Shown here piece after piece: positions 54,954 through 63,262 of a DNA stretch of 64,000 nucleotides. A model generated the notes under the pieces. That model worked only from the letters and a program-made list of their open reading frames with translations. It was not told the origin of the DNA and did not search any database. The stretch is from Nitratireductor mangrovi (GTDB lineage Bacteria; Pseudomonadota; Alphaproteobacteria; Rhizobiales; Rhizobiaceae): NCBI RefSeq assembly GCF_007922615.2, contig NZ_CP042301.2, positions 4,014,001 to 4,078,000 of the forward strand, in the 5' to 3' direction. Positions within the stretch are counted from its first letter, which is position 1; the number at the start of each line of letters is the position of its first letter. The position numbers were made by a program, and so were the translations under genes.

Positions 54954-55313
54954 ATGAAATCAGCATTCCACGCGCCCGCCGCGCGTCTCGTGGCCGTCGG
55001 CCTTGTTCTCGCCGCGACCACCGGCGCCGCCTCGGCACAATGCGGTCGCGCTTCCTGGTATGCGCTCACCTCCAGGACCGCGTCAGGCGAGCGAATGAAT
55101 CCGGCGGCGATGACAGCTGCCCACCGCACGTTGCCCTTCGGTACACGGCTCAAGGTGATCAACCAGCGCAATGGCCGCTCGGTGGTGGTACGCATCAACG
55201 ACCGCGGCCCCTTCATCCGCGGCCGCGTGCTCGACCTGTCGAAGGCGGCGGCACAGAAGCTCGGCTTCATTCGCGCCGGCCACGCCAAGGTCTGCATGAC
55301 GACGGTTGGCTGA
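54954..55313 (+). CDS. RlpA-family septal-ring lytic transglycosylase-like protein
   Basis: A 119-aa secreted protein with a signal peptide ending ASAQ. The double-psi beta-barrel is seen in [34 protein letters not shown] and the catalytic-region [18 protein letters not shown] with its conserved Asp. It lacks the SPOR domain of E. coli RlpA. It lies between the GH43 gene and the oppositely directed SMP-30 gene and is not obviously part of the sugar operon. Confidence 0.9.
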   Translation: MKSAFHAPAARLVAVGLVLAATTGAASAQCGRASWYALTSRTASGERMNPAAMTAAHRTLPFGTRLKVINQRNGRSVVVRINDRGPFIRGRVLDLSKAAAQKLGFIRAGHAKVCMTTVG

Positions 55314-55340
55314 CGCCAGCCGCCCGGCGTACATCTCCCG

Positions 55341-56219
55341 TCAGGCGATCTTCACCCGTGGCTCGAAGCGCCCGCGCACGGTGACATCGAGCAGGAAGGT
55401 CTTGCCGGCATGCGGTTGCGACCGACGTTTTTCCTCGCTCAGCCCCTTCCATGCCGACGTCACGATCATCCGCGAGGCATCGGGACCGACGAAGGCCGGA
55501 CAGGTCGACTGCGAAGCCGGTACGCTCAGCGTCCTGATCAACTCGGCGTCGGGCGACCATGCGTCGACGGCGCCACCGGCCCAGCGAGCATTCCATAGCA
55601 CTCCGTCGGCATCGACGACTGAACCGTCAATGAAGCCCTTCTTGCCGCGCCAGTCGAGGAAAACCGCCGGCTCCCCGGTCGGCAAGCCTGTCGATGGGTC
55701 GCAAGCGACCCTGTGGAGCAGTCCCTTCGGCGTGTCGGTGAAGTAGGCGATGTGCCCGTCGGGGGAGAAGCAGATCGAGTTGGGGATGCCGATATCAGGA
55801 TAAAGGCGGCGCAACTCACCTTTGAAGAACCAGTAGATGGAGCCGGCGCTGCCGCCTTCGTCCTTGGCCATGGTGCCGATCCAGAATGCACCGCACGGAT
55901 GGACCCGGGAATCGTTGGCCCGCGTCAGCGGGTTGTCGGCCTCGATCGCGACCAGCCGCTCGAGCCGTCCGGATGCGGCGTCCCGCACATGCAGGCCGTC
56001 CTCGGCGGCAATCAACTGGCGTTCGTCGTCGATGACGGCAATCGCGCTCGCCATGAAGGGCAGGTCGTGAACGACCGTCGTGCCGTCGGGCCACGCCTTT
56101 TCCAGCAGTTTCTTGCCGCTGATGTCGAACCAGTAGAGCCGGTTGCGGTCGGGATCGTAGGCGGGTCCCTCGCCGAGTTCGCAGGCGATGTCGCAGAAGA
56201 TGCTGACGTCGTCGGTCAT
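55341..56219 (-). CDS. SMP-30/gluconolactonase-family lactonase
   Basis: The 292-aa beta-propeller starts at ATG 56219 behind GAGGGGGAA. Metal ligands are suggested in LGEGPAYD, NDSRVHPCGAFWIGT and the DGSVVDADG segment. It resembles the XylC type of xylonolactonase. The SDR gene lies 11 bases upstream in the same transcript, so a dehydrogenase-lactonase pair is likely: aldose to lactone, then to aldonate. Confidence 0.9.
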   Translation of the reverse strand: MTDDVSIFCDIACELGEGPAYDPDRNRLYWFDISGKKLLEKAWPDGTTVVHDLPFMASAIAVIDDERQLIAAEDGLHVRDAASGRLERLVAIEADNPLTRANDSRVHPCGAFWIGTMAKDEGGSAGSIYWFFKGELRRLYPDIGIPNSICFSPDGHIAYFTDTPKGLLHRVACDPSTGLPTGEPAVFLDWRGKKGFIDGSVVDADGVLWNARWAGGAVDAWSPDAELIRTLSVPASQSTCPAFVGPDASRMIVTSAWKGLSEEKRRSQPHAGKTFLLDVTVRGRFEPRVKIA

Positions 56220-56230
56220 TCTGTTCCCCC

Positions 56231-56998
56231 TCAAACCGAGCCGGCGTCGACGACCAGCGTCTGGGCCGTGACCATGCGCGAGGCCGACGAGGCCAGGAAC
56301 AGGCATGGGCCGACCATATCATCGGGGTGCATTTCTTCCTTCAGGCATTGCCGGTCGAGATGCGCGTTCAGTCCCTTTTCGGTGACCCAGAGCCGGCGCT
56401 GGCGCTCGGTCAAAACCCAGCCGGGCGCGATCGCGTTGACCCGGATGCCGAAGGGGCCGAGTTCGCCGGCCAGCCCCTTGGTCAGGCCGACCACGCCCGC
56501 CTTGGCGGCGGTATAGGAAGCAAAGCCGCCACCGTTGATCATATAGGAGGTGGAGGTGAAGTTGACGATCGAACCCTGGCCCGCCTGCTTCATCGCCGGC
56601 ACGACGGCCTGGATCGCGAAGAATTGCGGCCTCAGATTGATCGCCTGATTGTTGTCCCAGAATTCTTGCGTCACCTCCTCGACCCTGTGGCGATCGTCGC
56701 GCGCCGCGTTGTTGACCAGGACATTCACCGGCCCGTGCTTTTCGGCCGCCTTTTCCGCCGCCGCGCGCAAGGCCGCTATGTCGCGCAGGTCGGTGGCAAG
56801 GAACAGCGGCCGTCTTCCGGTGCCGGCCTCCACGCGGTCGCAAAGCGCGTGGCTCTCGTCTTCGGCGATGTCGATGAACGCAACCTTGGCGCCCTGGCGG
56901 GCAAAGCCTTCGGTCAGGCTGGCGCCGATGCCGGTCCCGCCGCCCGTGATCAGCACGGACGCTCCGTTCAGGTCCGGATAGTTCGCATCTGTCATCAT
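56231..56998 (-). CDS. SDR-family aldose dehydrogenase, XylB-like
   Basis: The 255-aa protein has the SDR cofactor loop TGGGTGIG, NNAARDDRHRVEEVT, and the active-site YTAAK (in GFASYTAAKAGVVGL). It matches the pattern I recall of Caulobacter XylB (D-xylose 1-dehydrogenase): YPDLNGASVLITGGGTGIG, DDRHR, and RQCLKEEMHPDDM near the C-terminus. With the lactonase downstream it would start an oxidative pentose pathway. No xylonate dehydratase gene is in the window. Confidence 0.88.
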   Translation of the reverse strand: MMTDANYPDLNGASVLITGGGTGIGASLTEGFARQGAKVAFIDIAEDESHALCDRVEAGTGRRPLFLATDLRDIAALRAAAEKAAEKHGPVNVLVNNAARDDRHRVEEVTQEFWDNNQAINLRPQFFAIQAVVPAMKQAGQGSIVNFTSTSYMINGGGFASYTAAKAGVVGLTKGLAGELGPFGIRVNAIAPGWVLTERQRRLWVTEKGLNAHLDRQCLKEEMHPDDMVGPCLFLASSASRMVTAQTLVVDAGSV

Positions 56999-57109
56999 GG
57001 CGCCGGCTTCCCCCTCGCTCTTTCAGGCGGGCGACACCATTCGCCATCGCGGCCGGCGTTGCAAGCCTGCAAAAGGGGAGCGTTCCGCCAGTGATGAAAC
57101 GGTGGCTGG

Positions 57110-58459
57110 TCAGCCGAAGCGTGCGATTGGCGGCGTGCTCGCGCTGGTCCCGAGGTAGCGCAGCGTGGCCGCGGCGTCGACCGGTCGGCCGAAGAAATAG
57201 CCCTGGCCGCCGCGGCAGCCGATTTCGCTGAGGCGGGCCGCCTGTTCCTGGGTTTCGATGCCCTCGGCGACGACTTCCATGTTGAGGCCCTCGCACATCG
57301 CCAGGATGGCCCGGATGATGTGCTCGGACGACCGGTCCTCGAACATGGAGGCGACGAAGGCCTGGTCGATCTTCAGCTTGTCGAAGTGGAACTCGCGCAG
57401 TCGGCCCAGGCTCGACTGGCCGGTGCCGAAATCGTCGAGCGCGATGCGGACGCCCTCGGCGCGCAGGTCCTGGACGATCTTTTCCGCCGAGGCCGGGTCG
57501 CTCATCATACCGGTTTCGGTGATCTCCACCTCGAGCCGCCTGGGCTCGAACTCGGCGCGCCGCAGGATCGATAGGATCTGCTCGGCGGTGTTCTGGTCGA
57601 CGAGCTGCGACGGCGACAGGTTGAACGCCAGGAAGAGTTCGTCCGGCCAGTCCTGTGCCGCCCGCGTGGCCTTGCGCAGCAGCAGTTGCGACAGTGCGCT
57701 GATGATCCCGCGCTCCTCGGCGATCGGGATGAAGAGGCCGGGCGAAACGAAACCGAGATCCTTGTCGGTCCAGCGCGCCAGCGCCTCGAAACCGATCACC
57801 TTCTTCGTCGTCATCTCGACGATCGGCTGGAAATGCGGCTCGACTTCTTCCGCGGAGACCGCGCGGCGCAACGCCTGCTCGATGCGCGTCATTCGCTTCG
57901 CCGCCTCCTCCATCTCCTGGGTGTAGACGACCACGCGGCCGCGGCCGCTGCGCTTGGCGTGATAGAGTGCGGTTTCGGCCTTGCGGATCAGGTCTTCCGC
58001 CGTCTCGTTACCGATATAGTAGAGCGAGCAGCCGACCGAGGCCGAAAGTCTGGCGCTGCGCTCACCGAGATCATAGGGTGCCGAGAGGATCTCGATCAGC
58101 ATGCGCGCCTGCTCGGCGACCGCGGCCTCGCTGAAGGTCATCGGAAACAGGAACGCGAATTCGTCGGCGCCGATCCGGGCCACCGTCGAGTGCCGGTCCA
58201 TTGCCGCATGCAGGCGCAAGGCTACCTGCATCAGGATTTCATCGCCGGCGGCGCGCCCGAACAGGTCGTTGATCGGCTTGAAGCCGTCGAGGTCGATGAT
58301 ACCGATGGCGAACGGAGCCGGGTCGTCGGCGCGTTCGCCGATCAACCTCTTGATCTTGGTCGTGAAGCGCCTGTTGTTACCGAGCCCGGTCAGAGGGTCG
58401 GTGTATGCCAGGTCGCCGTGGTCCCCACTCGCGTCTGCGCCAAGCATCGGCCCGTTCAT
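57110..58459 (-). CDS. GGDEF-EAL cyclic-di-GMP protein
   Basis: The 449-aa cytoplasmic protein has a GGDEF domain (residues about 20-180) whose active-site loop reads GADEF, and an EAL domain (about 190-440). EAL residues appear complete: the Glu of FEALARW, Asn in FNLSP, Glu in EITETG, the Asp pair in LDDFGTG, Lys in KIDQAF and Glu in AEGIET. A functional phosphodiesterase with a possibly weakened cyclase is the likely reading. No sensor domain or membrane segment is present. It is divergent from gshB. Confidence 0.92.
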   Translation of the reverse strand: MNGPMLGADASGDHGDLAYTDPLTGLGNNRRFTTKIKRLIGERADDPAPFAIGIIDLDGFKPINDLFGRAAGDEILMQVALRLHAAMDRHSTVARIGADEFAFLFPMTFSEAAVAEQARMLIEILSAPYDLGERSARLSASVGCSLYYIGNETAEDLIRKAETALYHAKRSGRGRVVVYTQEMEEAAKRMTRIEQALRRAVSAEEVEPHFQPIVEMTTKKVIGFEALARWTDKDLGFVSPGLFIPIAEERGIISALSQLLLRKATRAAQDWPDELFLAFNLSPSQLVDQNTAEQILSILRRAEFEPRRLEVEITETGMMSDPASAEKIVQDLRAEGVRIALDDFGTGQSSLGRLREFHFDKLKIDQAFVASMFEDRSSEHIIRAILAMCEGLNMEVVAEGIETQEQAARLSEIGCRGGQGYFFGRPVDAAATLRYLGTSASTPPIARFG

Positions 58460-58670
58460 GGAACTTTCTTGTTTTAGGTTTGGCTCATTCAGTACATTCT
58501 TGCTGAAAAGCGTTTAGGAACCGTATCGCGGCGATCCCCATTATTTGGGTGTCATATCATCGCGCCGACGACCGTTGGTTGCACAGAATGGGCATGGCTG
58601 GCCGATTGGCAAAAGGCGGTGAATTGGCTACATCGCCTGAGCCTTCCTCGCAGCCTTGCCGGAGCACCCG

Positions 58671-59612
58671 ATGCCGCTGACTGTCGCATTGCAGATGGAC
58701 CATGTCTCGACAATCTCGATAGCCGGGGACACGTCGTTCGCGCTCGCCCTTGAAGCCGCGCGACGCGGACACACATTGTTCCACTACACGCCGGACCGGC
58801 TGTCGATGCGCGGCAGCGAGGTCTATGCCTGGGCCGAGCCGCTTGAGGTGCGCGACGTCGCCGGTTCGCACTTCACTCTGGGTGGGCCGCGAAAGCTCGA
58901 TCTTGCCGGCGTCGACGTGGTGCTCCTGCGCCAGGATCCGCCCTTCGATATGAACTACATCACCACCACCCACATTCTGGAGCGCATCCACCCGAAGACC
59001 CTGGTGGTGAACGACCCGGCCTGGGTCAGGAACAGTCCGGAGAAGATCTTCGTTACCGAGTTCCCCGACCTGATGCCCGAGACCTTGATCACCAAGGATC
59101 CGCGCGAGGTCGACGCCTTTCGCAAGGACCATGGCGACATCATCGTCAAGCCGCTCTACGGCAATGGCGGCGCCGGCATCTTTCATCTGCACGAGGCCGA
59201 CCGCAACCTCGCCTCGCTGCTCGAGATGTTCGCGCAGATGTTCCGCGAGCCCTTCATCGTTCAGCGTTACCTGAAGGAGGTGCGCGCCGGCGACAAGCGC
59301 ATCATCCTGATCGACGGCGAGCCGGTCGGCGCCATAAACCGCGTGCCGGCCGAGCACGATTCGCGCTCCAACATGCATGTCGGAGGCCGCGCCGAGCATG
59401 CCGATCTGACCGAACGCGAGCGCGAGATCTGTGCCCGCATCGGTCCGGCGCTGAAGGAACGCGGCTTCCTTCTGGTCGGCATTGACGTCATCGGCGGACT
59501 GCTGACCGAAATCAACGTCACCTCGCCGACCGGCGTGCGCGAGGTGAAACGTTTCGGCGGCGCCGACATTGCCGCCCTGTTCTGGGACGCGGTCGAAGCC
59601 AGGCGTGGCTGA
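58671..59612 (+). CDS. gshB: Glutathione synthetase
   Basis: Joins gamma-glutamylcysteine to glycine with ATP. The 313-aa ATP-grasp protein starts at ATG 58671 behind CCGGAG (a TTG 15 bases earlier is less likely). Family segments include [34 protein letters not shown] [28 protein letters not shown] and [10 protein letters not shown]. It would normally be followed by yifB in this group of bacteria; a transposon now separates them. Confidence 0.95.
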   Translation: MPLTVALQMDHVSTISIAGDTSFALALEAARRGHTLFHYTPDRLSMRGSEVYAWAEPLEVRDVAGSHFTLGGPRKLDLAGVDVVLLRQDPPFDMNYITTTHILERIHPKTLVVNDPAWVRNSPEKIFVTEFPDLMPETLITKDPREVDAFRKDHGDIIVKPLYGNGGAGIFHLHEADRNLASLLEMFAQMFREPFIVQRYLKEVRAGDKRIILIDGEPVGAINRVPAEHDSRSNMHVGGRAEHADLTEREREICARIGPALKERGFLLVGIDVIGGLLTEINVTSPTGVREVKRFGGADIAALFWDAVEARRG

Positions 59613-59701
59613 GGCCACTCCCGCTTCCGCACCCTTGGCGTTTCCGTTCCGTTCGACCGCTGCAACCGCTCGCAACCCGGCTGCAGCCTATGCGTTTGTT
59701 T

Positions 59702-59716
59702 GTTCCCTTAATGTTC
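59702..59716 (+). promoter_or_regulatory. SOS (LexA) box upstream of the original yifB promoter
   Basis: GTTC-CCTTAAT-GTTC at 59702-59716 is an exact match to the alphaproteobacterial LexA site GTTC-N7-GTTC. It lies just before the transposon insertion point. With the transposon removed it would stand about 100 bases ahead of the yifB ATG. Confidence 0.6.
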
Positions 59717-59720
59717 TTGT

Positions 59721-59729
59721 GCTCTGCGC
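59721..59729. repeat. Left 9-bp direct repeat at the transposon
   Basis: GCTCTGCGC touches the left inverted repeat and recurs at 63167-63175 directly after the right end. It marks target-site duplication on insertion. Confidence 0.85.
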
Positions 59730-59752
59730 GGGGATATTATACCTGACAAACC
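59730..59752 (+). repeat. Left terminal inverted repeat
   Basis: Twenty-three bases beginning GGGGATATTATACCTGAC. It differs from the right end at one base (C against T at position 14). Confidence 0.88.
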
Positions 59753-59810
59753 CACGCGAATCGTATAGGTTGAACAAGCATTGACGCGGCAACCATAGGA
59801 GTCGGCATCA

Positions 59811-59981
59811 ATGGGAATGGTAGTCATCAAATGCCCGAAAACCGGCAAAGTGATTCCAACCGGAATCGGAATGGATAAGGGGTCGTTCCAGTCATCGAGC
59901 ATGTCTGGCAACTCAGTTTCTTGCCCTGCGTGCGGCAATACCCACACATGGGACAAGAAAGACGCTTGGGTTCAAGGCTGA
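59811..59981 (+). CDS. Small zinc-ribbon protein (56 aa), transposon passenger
   Basis: The 56-aa protein starts MGMVVIKCPKTGKVIPTGIG and contains C-P-K-T near the start and C-P-A-C-G-N-T-H toward the end, the two halves of a zinc ribbon (one half has lost its second Cys). AGGAGT lies about ten bases before the ATG. It is the first gene inside the left end of the transposon. No function is known to me. Confidence 0.65.
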   Translation: MGMVVIKCPKTGKVIPTGIGMDKGSFQSSSMSGNSVSCPACGNTHTWDKKDAWVQG

Positions 59982-60061
59982 ACCGAAGCGATATGCGCAT
60001 TCAGCACAACAATCCGCCTGCCGGCAAGCAGGCGGATCAGTGCAAATCTGATCGCGTCCAT
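59972..60061 (-). CDS. Possible 29-aa basic peptide
   Basis: The frame MDAIRFALIRLLAGRRIVVL, ending nine residues later, has a good GGGAGA ribosome-binding site six bases before its ATG at 60061. It overlaps the end of the zinc-ribbon gene by ten bases in the opposite direction. The sequence is amphipathic and basic. Short L-I-R-L-L-A-G peptides occur near mobile elements, but this may be chance. Confidence 0.3.
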   Translation of the reverse strand: MDAIRFALIRLLAGRRIVVLNAHIASVQP

Positions 60062-60091
60062 GACCAATCTCCCGTGTTGAGGACGATCTAG

Positions 60092-60823
60092 ATGGCTGGC
60101 ATACCCGCATACTGCACCAACCGAAAATGCGGCGCCGTTTTCGTCAACAACGTCATCAACATCAAACATTCCCTGAACATCAGACTCTCAGCAAATTTTA
60201 TCACTCGCTGCCCCCGCTGCGGCAGCGAGGCTCGGTTGGTAAATGGCACCTTCAATGAGAGAGGTAAGGGCCTGGAATTTGTATCAGGGCCACCGCTGAC
60301 AAAGGCGATACTGGAACATCTTCGGGACATTGCGCAAAAAGCGCAGTCTGGCGAGATAACACCTCAGGAGGCCATTGCCGAAGCCGGCAAGATCGACTCT
60401 CGCTGGGCCCGAATTCTTGAACGGGCGTTGAAAATAGGTGGAGCAGTCGGCGTTTTCGCCGCGATAATCACCCTATATATCCAATGGTCATCTTACGAGC
60501 TACAAAAGGCGGACAGCGCCGCATCGGCTGAGTTCTACAAGGCAGCCCTTGCGATCCTAGAAAACGTAGAGAACGGCAAGGGTATTGACGCTGAAAGCGC
60601 AAACCCAGCCAAGGCAAAAGCCAAGGTAAAATCGGTTCTTGTTGAAGGCGAACAAAAAGCTCGCACGGATCGTGTCTATGTCGCTCCCAAGAAGTCTAAG
60701 AGACGCGACCGAAGGCAGAAGGCCAAAGCCAAAAAGCTTTCCAAGCATGAAAATTCGCCCTCGCTACCCGACTCCGCACCAACGCCAACTCAACGTCCCG
60801 ACGTAGAGCCATCGCAAAGCTGA
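60092..60823 (+). CDS. Zinc-ribbon/single-helix membrane protein (243 aa), transposon passenger
   Basis: The N-terminus has C-x4-C and C-x2-C pairs (residues 8-13 and 40-43), probably one zinc ribbon. A single hydrophobic helix follows at about residues 113-130 (IGGAVGVFAAIITLYIQW). The last 70 residues are Lys/Arg-rich and then Pro/Ser-rich, likely disordered. GAGG lies nine bases before the ATG. A membrane-anchored nucleic-acid-binding protein is a fair guess. The family is unknown to me. Confidence 0.65.
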   Translation: MAGIPAYCTNRKCGAVFVNNVINIKHSLNIRLSANFITRCPRCGSEARLVNGTFNERGKGLEFVSGPPLTKAILEHLRDIAQKAQSGEITPQEAIAEAGKIDSRWARILERALKIGGAVGVFAAIITLYIQWSSYELQKADSAASAEFYKAALAILENVENGKGIDAESANPAKAKAKVKSVLVEGEQKARTDRVYVAPKKSKRRDRRQKAKAKKLSKHENSPSLPDSAPTPTQRPDVEPSQS

Positions 60824-60827
60824 AGGA

Positions 60828-60983
60828 CTACTTCTTCTCCGCGTCGCCGTCCTTCGGCTTCGGCGCCTTCGCAACGTCCTTCACAAGCCGGTCAAAGCGC
60901 TCTTCGGAATCGTCGGTTTCGAGCTCGCGGGCGGCTTCACGGAACTTGTCGACTTGACTCTTTGGCGTGTCGGTCGTCTTCAT
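60828..60983 (-). CDS. Small charged protein (51 aa), transposon passenger
   Basis: The frame begins MKTTDTPKSQVDKFREAARE and continues into an acidic helix (ETDDSEERFDRLVKDVAK) with a Lys/Pro-rich tail. AGAGGT lies nine bases ahead of the ATG at 60983. I recall similar 50-aa proteins beside IS1595-type transposases in alphaproteobacteria, without a known function. It is divergent from the DUF3800 gene with only five bases between the two ATG codons. Confidence 0.6.
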   Translation of the reverse strand: MKTTDTPKSQVDKFREAARELETDDSEERFDRLVKDVAKAPKPKDGDAEKK

Positions 60984-60988
60984 TTTAC

Positions 60989-61852
60989 ATGACCTCTGAG
61001 GGGAGCGTCCCAGAGCCCTACTTCGTCGCTTACTTTGATGAAGCGGGCGATCCGGGCATCAAGACTGTAGCACCTATCGACCCGAATGGGGCCAGTGAGT
61101 GGTTCACCTTAGGTTGTGCCGTCGTGCGTGCTGCGAACGAACCTAATCTAGTGGATCTAGTGCGGGACATCAAAGCGTCTATCTTTTCCACGCAGAGCCC
61201 CGACCTGCATTATCGGAACCTGAAGGAACACAAGAAGAAGGCGGTATGCGAGGCTTTCGCAGCCGAACCGATGCGCTTTTTCGTGGTGGTCTCGCATAAG
61301 CCCAATATGCGCCGATATCGGAACCCAGCCGCCGAGAAGCTGTCAGTTCACCCGAATGACTACTTCTACAACTATTGCATTAGGGTTGCCCTGGAGCGCA
61401 TTAGCGATTGGTGTGCTGCTCGCTCCATCAATGAGACCGGCGAGCCTAAACACGTCAAGTTGGTCTTCTCTCGCCGGGGCGGTCATTCATACCGCCATAT
61501 CCAGACGTACATCCACCTCTTGGCCAATCAAGTGAGGGACGGCCGCATCTACCAGACGGCCCGTGTTCCCGATTTTCGGGTCATTGACCATCGCCTCATA
61601 GAGGTGATCGACCACAATAAGAGCGCCGGCTGTCAAATCGCGGACGTTGTCGCCAGCGCGTTTTTTCAAGCAGCAAACGCTGGCACGAAAAAATGGAATA
61701 CGGCTCACGCGGAATCGTTGAAGCCCAGAATGGCCTCGACCAGCGAGGGCTACGCAAATGAGGGAGTGACCCTCTTGCCGTGGAGAAACTGGACCTGCCG
61801 GCTAACAGCCGCACAGAAGTCGATCTTCCGGTTCTACGGATATCAAATGTAG
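60989..61852 (+). CDS. DUF3800 protein, transposon passenger
   Basis: The 287-aa protein starts at ATG 60989 in YFVAYFDEAGDPG, the conserved DUF3800 N-terminus with an acidic pair after a beta strand. Other family parts are LHYRNLKEHKK and the C-terminal DHNKSAGCQIADVVASAFF, with the Asp of an RNase H-like fold. DUF3800 proteins are of unknown function and turn up in defence and mobile contexts. No strong ribosome-binding site is visible; a TTG at 60962 is the alternative start. Confidence 0.8.
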   Translation: MTSEGSVPEPYFVAYFDEAGDPGIKTVAPIDPNGASEWFTLGCAVVRAANEPNLVDLVRDIKASIFSTQSPDLHYRNLKEHKKKAVCEAFAAEPMRFFVVVSHKPNMRRYRNPAAEKLSVHPNDYFYNYCIRVALERISDWCAARSINETGEPKHVKLVFSRRGGHSYRHIQTYIHLLANQVRDGRIYQTARVPDFRVIDHRLIEVIDHNKSAGCQIADVVASAFFQAANAGTKKWNTAHAESLKPRMASTSEGYANEGVTLLPWRNWTCRLTAAQKSIFRFYGYQM

Positions 61853-62131
61853 AGGCGGCGGGCCCCGGCTTCGTTACCATCCCCGGCTTTGTAGGCCCCC
61901 ATCCAATTGAGGGACCGTCCTAGAGACTGCGACACCTAGGGTGCCGCCCGAAGTTTTTCCCGGCGTTTCCCGCCACTCACAAATATGGGGTGATTTGGCC
62001 GAAAAGTAAAGTGAATCAACTAGTTATCGCGTAACTGCTTGATCGAGAATCACTTTTGGCGCTTCCGCGGCACCCCTTTCCAAAGCGGCAATTGCAACTG
62101 GACGGCCTTCCTAGGCCGCGTTCGTTTCGTG

Positions 62132-63106
62132 TCAGCCAACTCTCCGATAGGTCAGGCGACGACCTTTGACCCCTGTCAGCGCCAGCAAGGCGCGAGCGGT
62201 GTCGTCAACGCCGCATGCGATCCGGTTGGAATACCGGAAATCGAACTCTGCGAGATAGCGGTGAAGGTGGTGTTCCGCACAATGCTGGTACACGCCCTTC
62301 ATGCCGCGCTTGAAGATCGAATAGTAGCCCTCGACCGTGTTCGTGTTGATGTTCACGTCGGTCACGGTGTCGCCCTCTAGGCGGTACTCCTTGCGGCCAT
62401 ATTCCTTAGCGCCGTGCTCGACGCGGCCATGCATGGTGAACTCCTTGCCGACGCGGCGATAGTGCAACGCTTCGTCGGTCATTAGCTGGCTTTCTTTCGC
62501 GATGTTCTCGCGAACGATGGGAATGACGCGGGCAACCGTTGCGCTGTCGATATGGAACGAACGGGCGCGACCGCCGCGCTCGACAAGGGTCAGCACCATG
62601 TTCTTGTGAGCGCTGCCGGGCGATACGGGAACGCCAGCAAGACGACCGATGTAGGTTTCGTCCGCTTCGACCGTCTGACCTGCGCCGCCAAGCGGAGTGA
62701 AGTCATCCGAGCGCATGGCTTCGCGAATGCGATGGCCGAGGAACCACGCGGTCTTAAGCGTGACTTCCAAGACGCGGTGAAGCTGGTTCGCGCTTATGCC
62801 CTTCTTGGACGAGCAGACCAGATGGATTGCCTGTAGCCACTTGTGAAGCGGCAGGTGGCTTTCCTCGAAGATCGTGCCAATGCGGACGGTGAACTGCTTC
62901 TTGCATTCGGCGCACTTGTAGAGGCCGTGGCGCTCAATGCCTTCCGGGTTCTTCTTGGAGGGCTTCGTGCGGACGCCGGTCAGCTTGTAGTGCTTGTCCA
63001 TGTTTCCACAGTGCGGGCAAACCGGACCCTGGGGCCACAGAATGCTTTCCACATGCTCGAAAGCGGCGGCTTCATCGTGGAAGTAGGGGCGGGAAAGAAT
63101 GGACAT
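62132..63106 (-). CDS. IS1595-family (ISXO2-like) transposase
   Basis: The 324-aa transposase has a zinc-ribbon N-terminus (CPHCGNMDKHYKL, then CAECKKQFTVRIGTIFEES), a helical linker (LHKWLQAIHLV) and an ISXO2-like DDE catalytic domain (VEADETYIG, with the second Asp near MTDEALHY and the Asn/Glu region at NTNTVEGYYSIFKRG). Length and features are complete, so it may be active. It lies beside the right inverted repeat, transcribed inward. The stretch 61853-62131 before it shows nothing else I can support. Confidence 0.92.
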   Translation of the reverse strand: MSILSRPYFHDEAAAFEHVESILWPQGPVCPHCGNMDKHYKLTGVRTKPSKKNPEGIERHGLYKCAECKKQFTVRIGTIFEESHLPLHKWLQAIHLVCSSKKGISANQLHRVLEVTLKTAWFLGHRIREAMRSDDFTPLGGAGQTVEADETYIGRLAGVPVSPGSAHKNMVLTLVERGGRARSFHIDSATVARVIPIVRENIAKESQLMTDEALHYRRVGKEFTMHGRVEHGAKEYGRKEYRLEGDTVTDVNINTNTVEGYYSIFKRGMKGVYQHCAEHHLHRYLAEFDFRYSNRIACGVDDTARALLALTGVKGRRLTYRRVG

Positions 63107-63143
63107 GGCTAACTCCTTGATTCTTATTTAGGAGTCAGCCCTT

Positions 63144-63166
63144 GGTTTGTCAAGTATAATATCCCC
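63144..63166 (-). repeat. Right terminal inverted repeat
   Basis: The inverse of the left end with one mismatch, ending in CCCC at 63166, directly followed by the second 9-base direct repeat. Confidence 0.88.
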
Positions 63167-63175
63167 GCTCTGCGC
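63167..63175. repeat. Right 9-bp direct repeat at the transposon
   Basis: GCTCTGCGC, identical to 59721-59729. Confidence 0.85.
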
Positions 63176-63262
63176 CAAGCTGTGCTTAAGTCATGCGCGA
63201 GCGCGGTCTGCTGACAACTCCTAGGGTTGTGGCAGGGGCGCTCCGGGACGGGAGCAGCGCAC

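Larger units (their letters stand above)
59730..63166. mobile_element. IS1595-type transposon with passenger genes (3437 bp)
   Basis: The element is defined by 23-base terminal inverted repeats at 59730-59752 and 63144-63166 (22 of 23 identical, starting GGGGATATTATAC) and by a 9-base direct repeat on both flanks. It carries an ISXO2-like transposase at the right end and, to the left, genes for a 56-aa zinc-ribbon protein, possibly a 29-aa peptide, a 243-aa membrane protein, a 51-aa protein and a DUF3800 protein. It is inserted between gshB and yifB. Confidence 0.9.
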
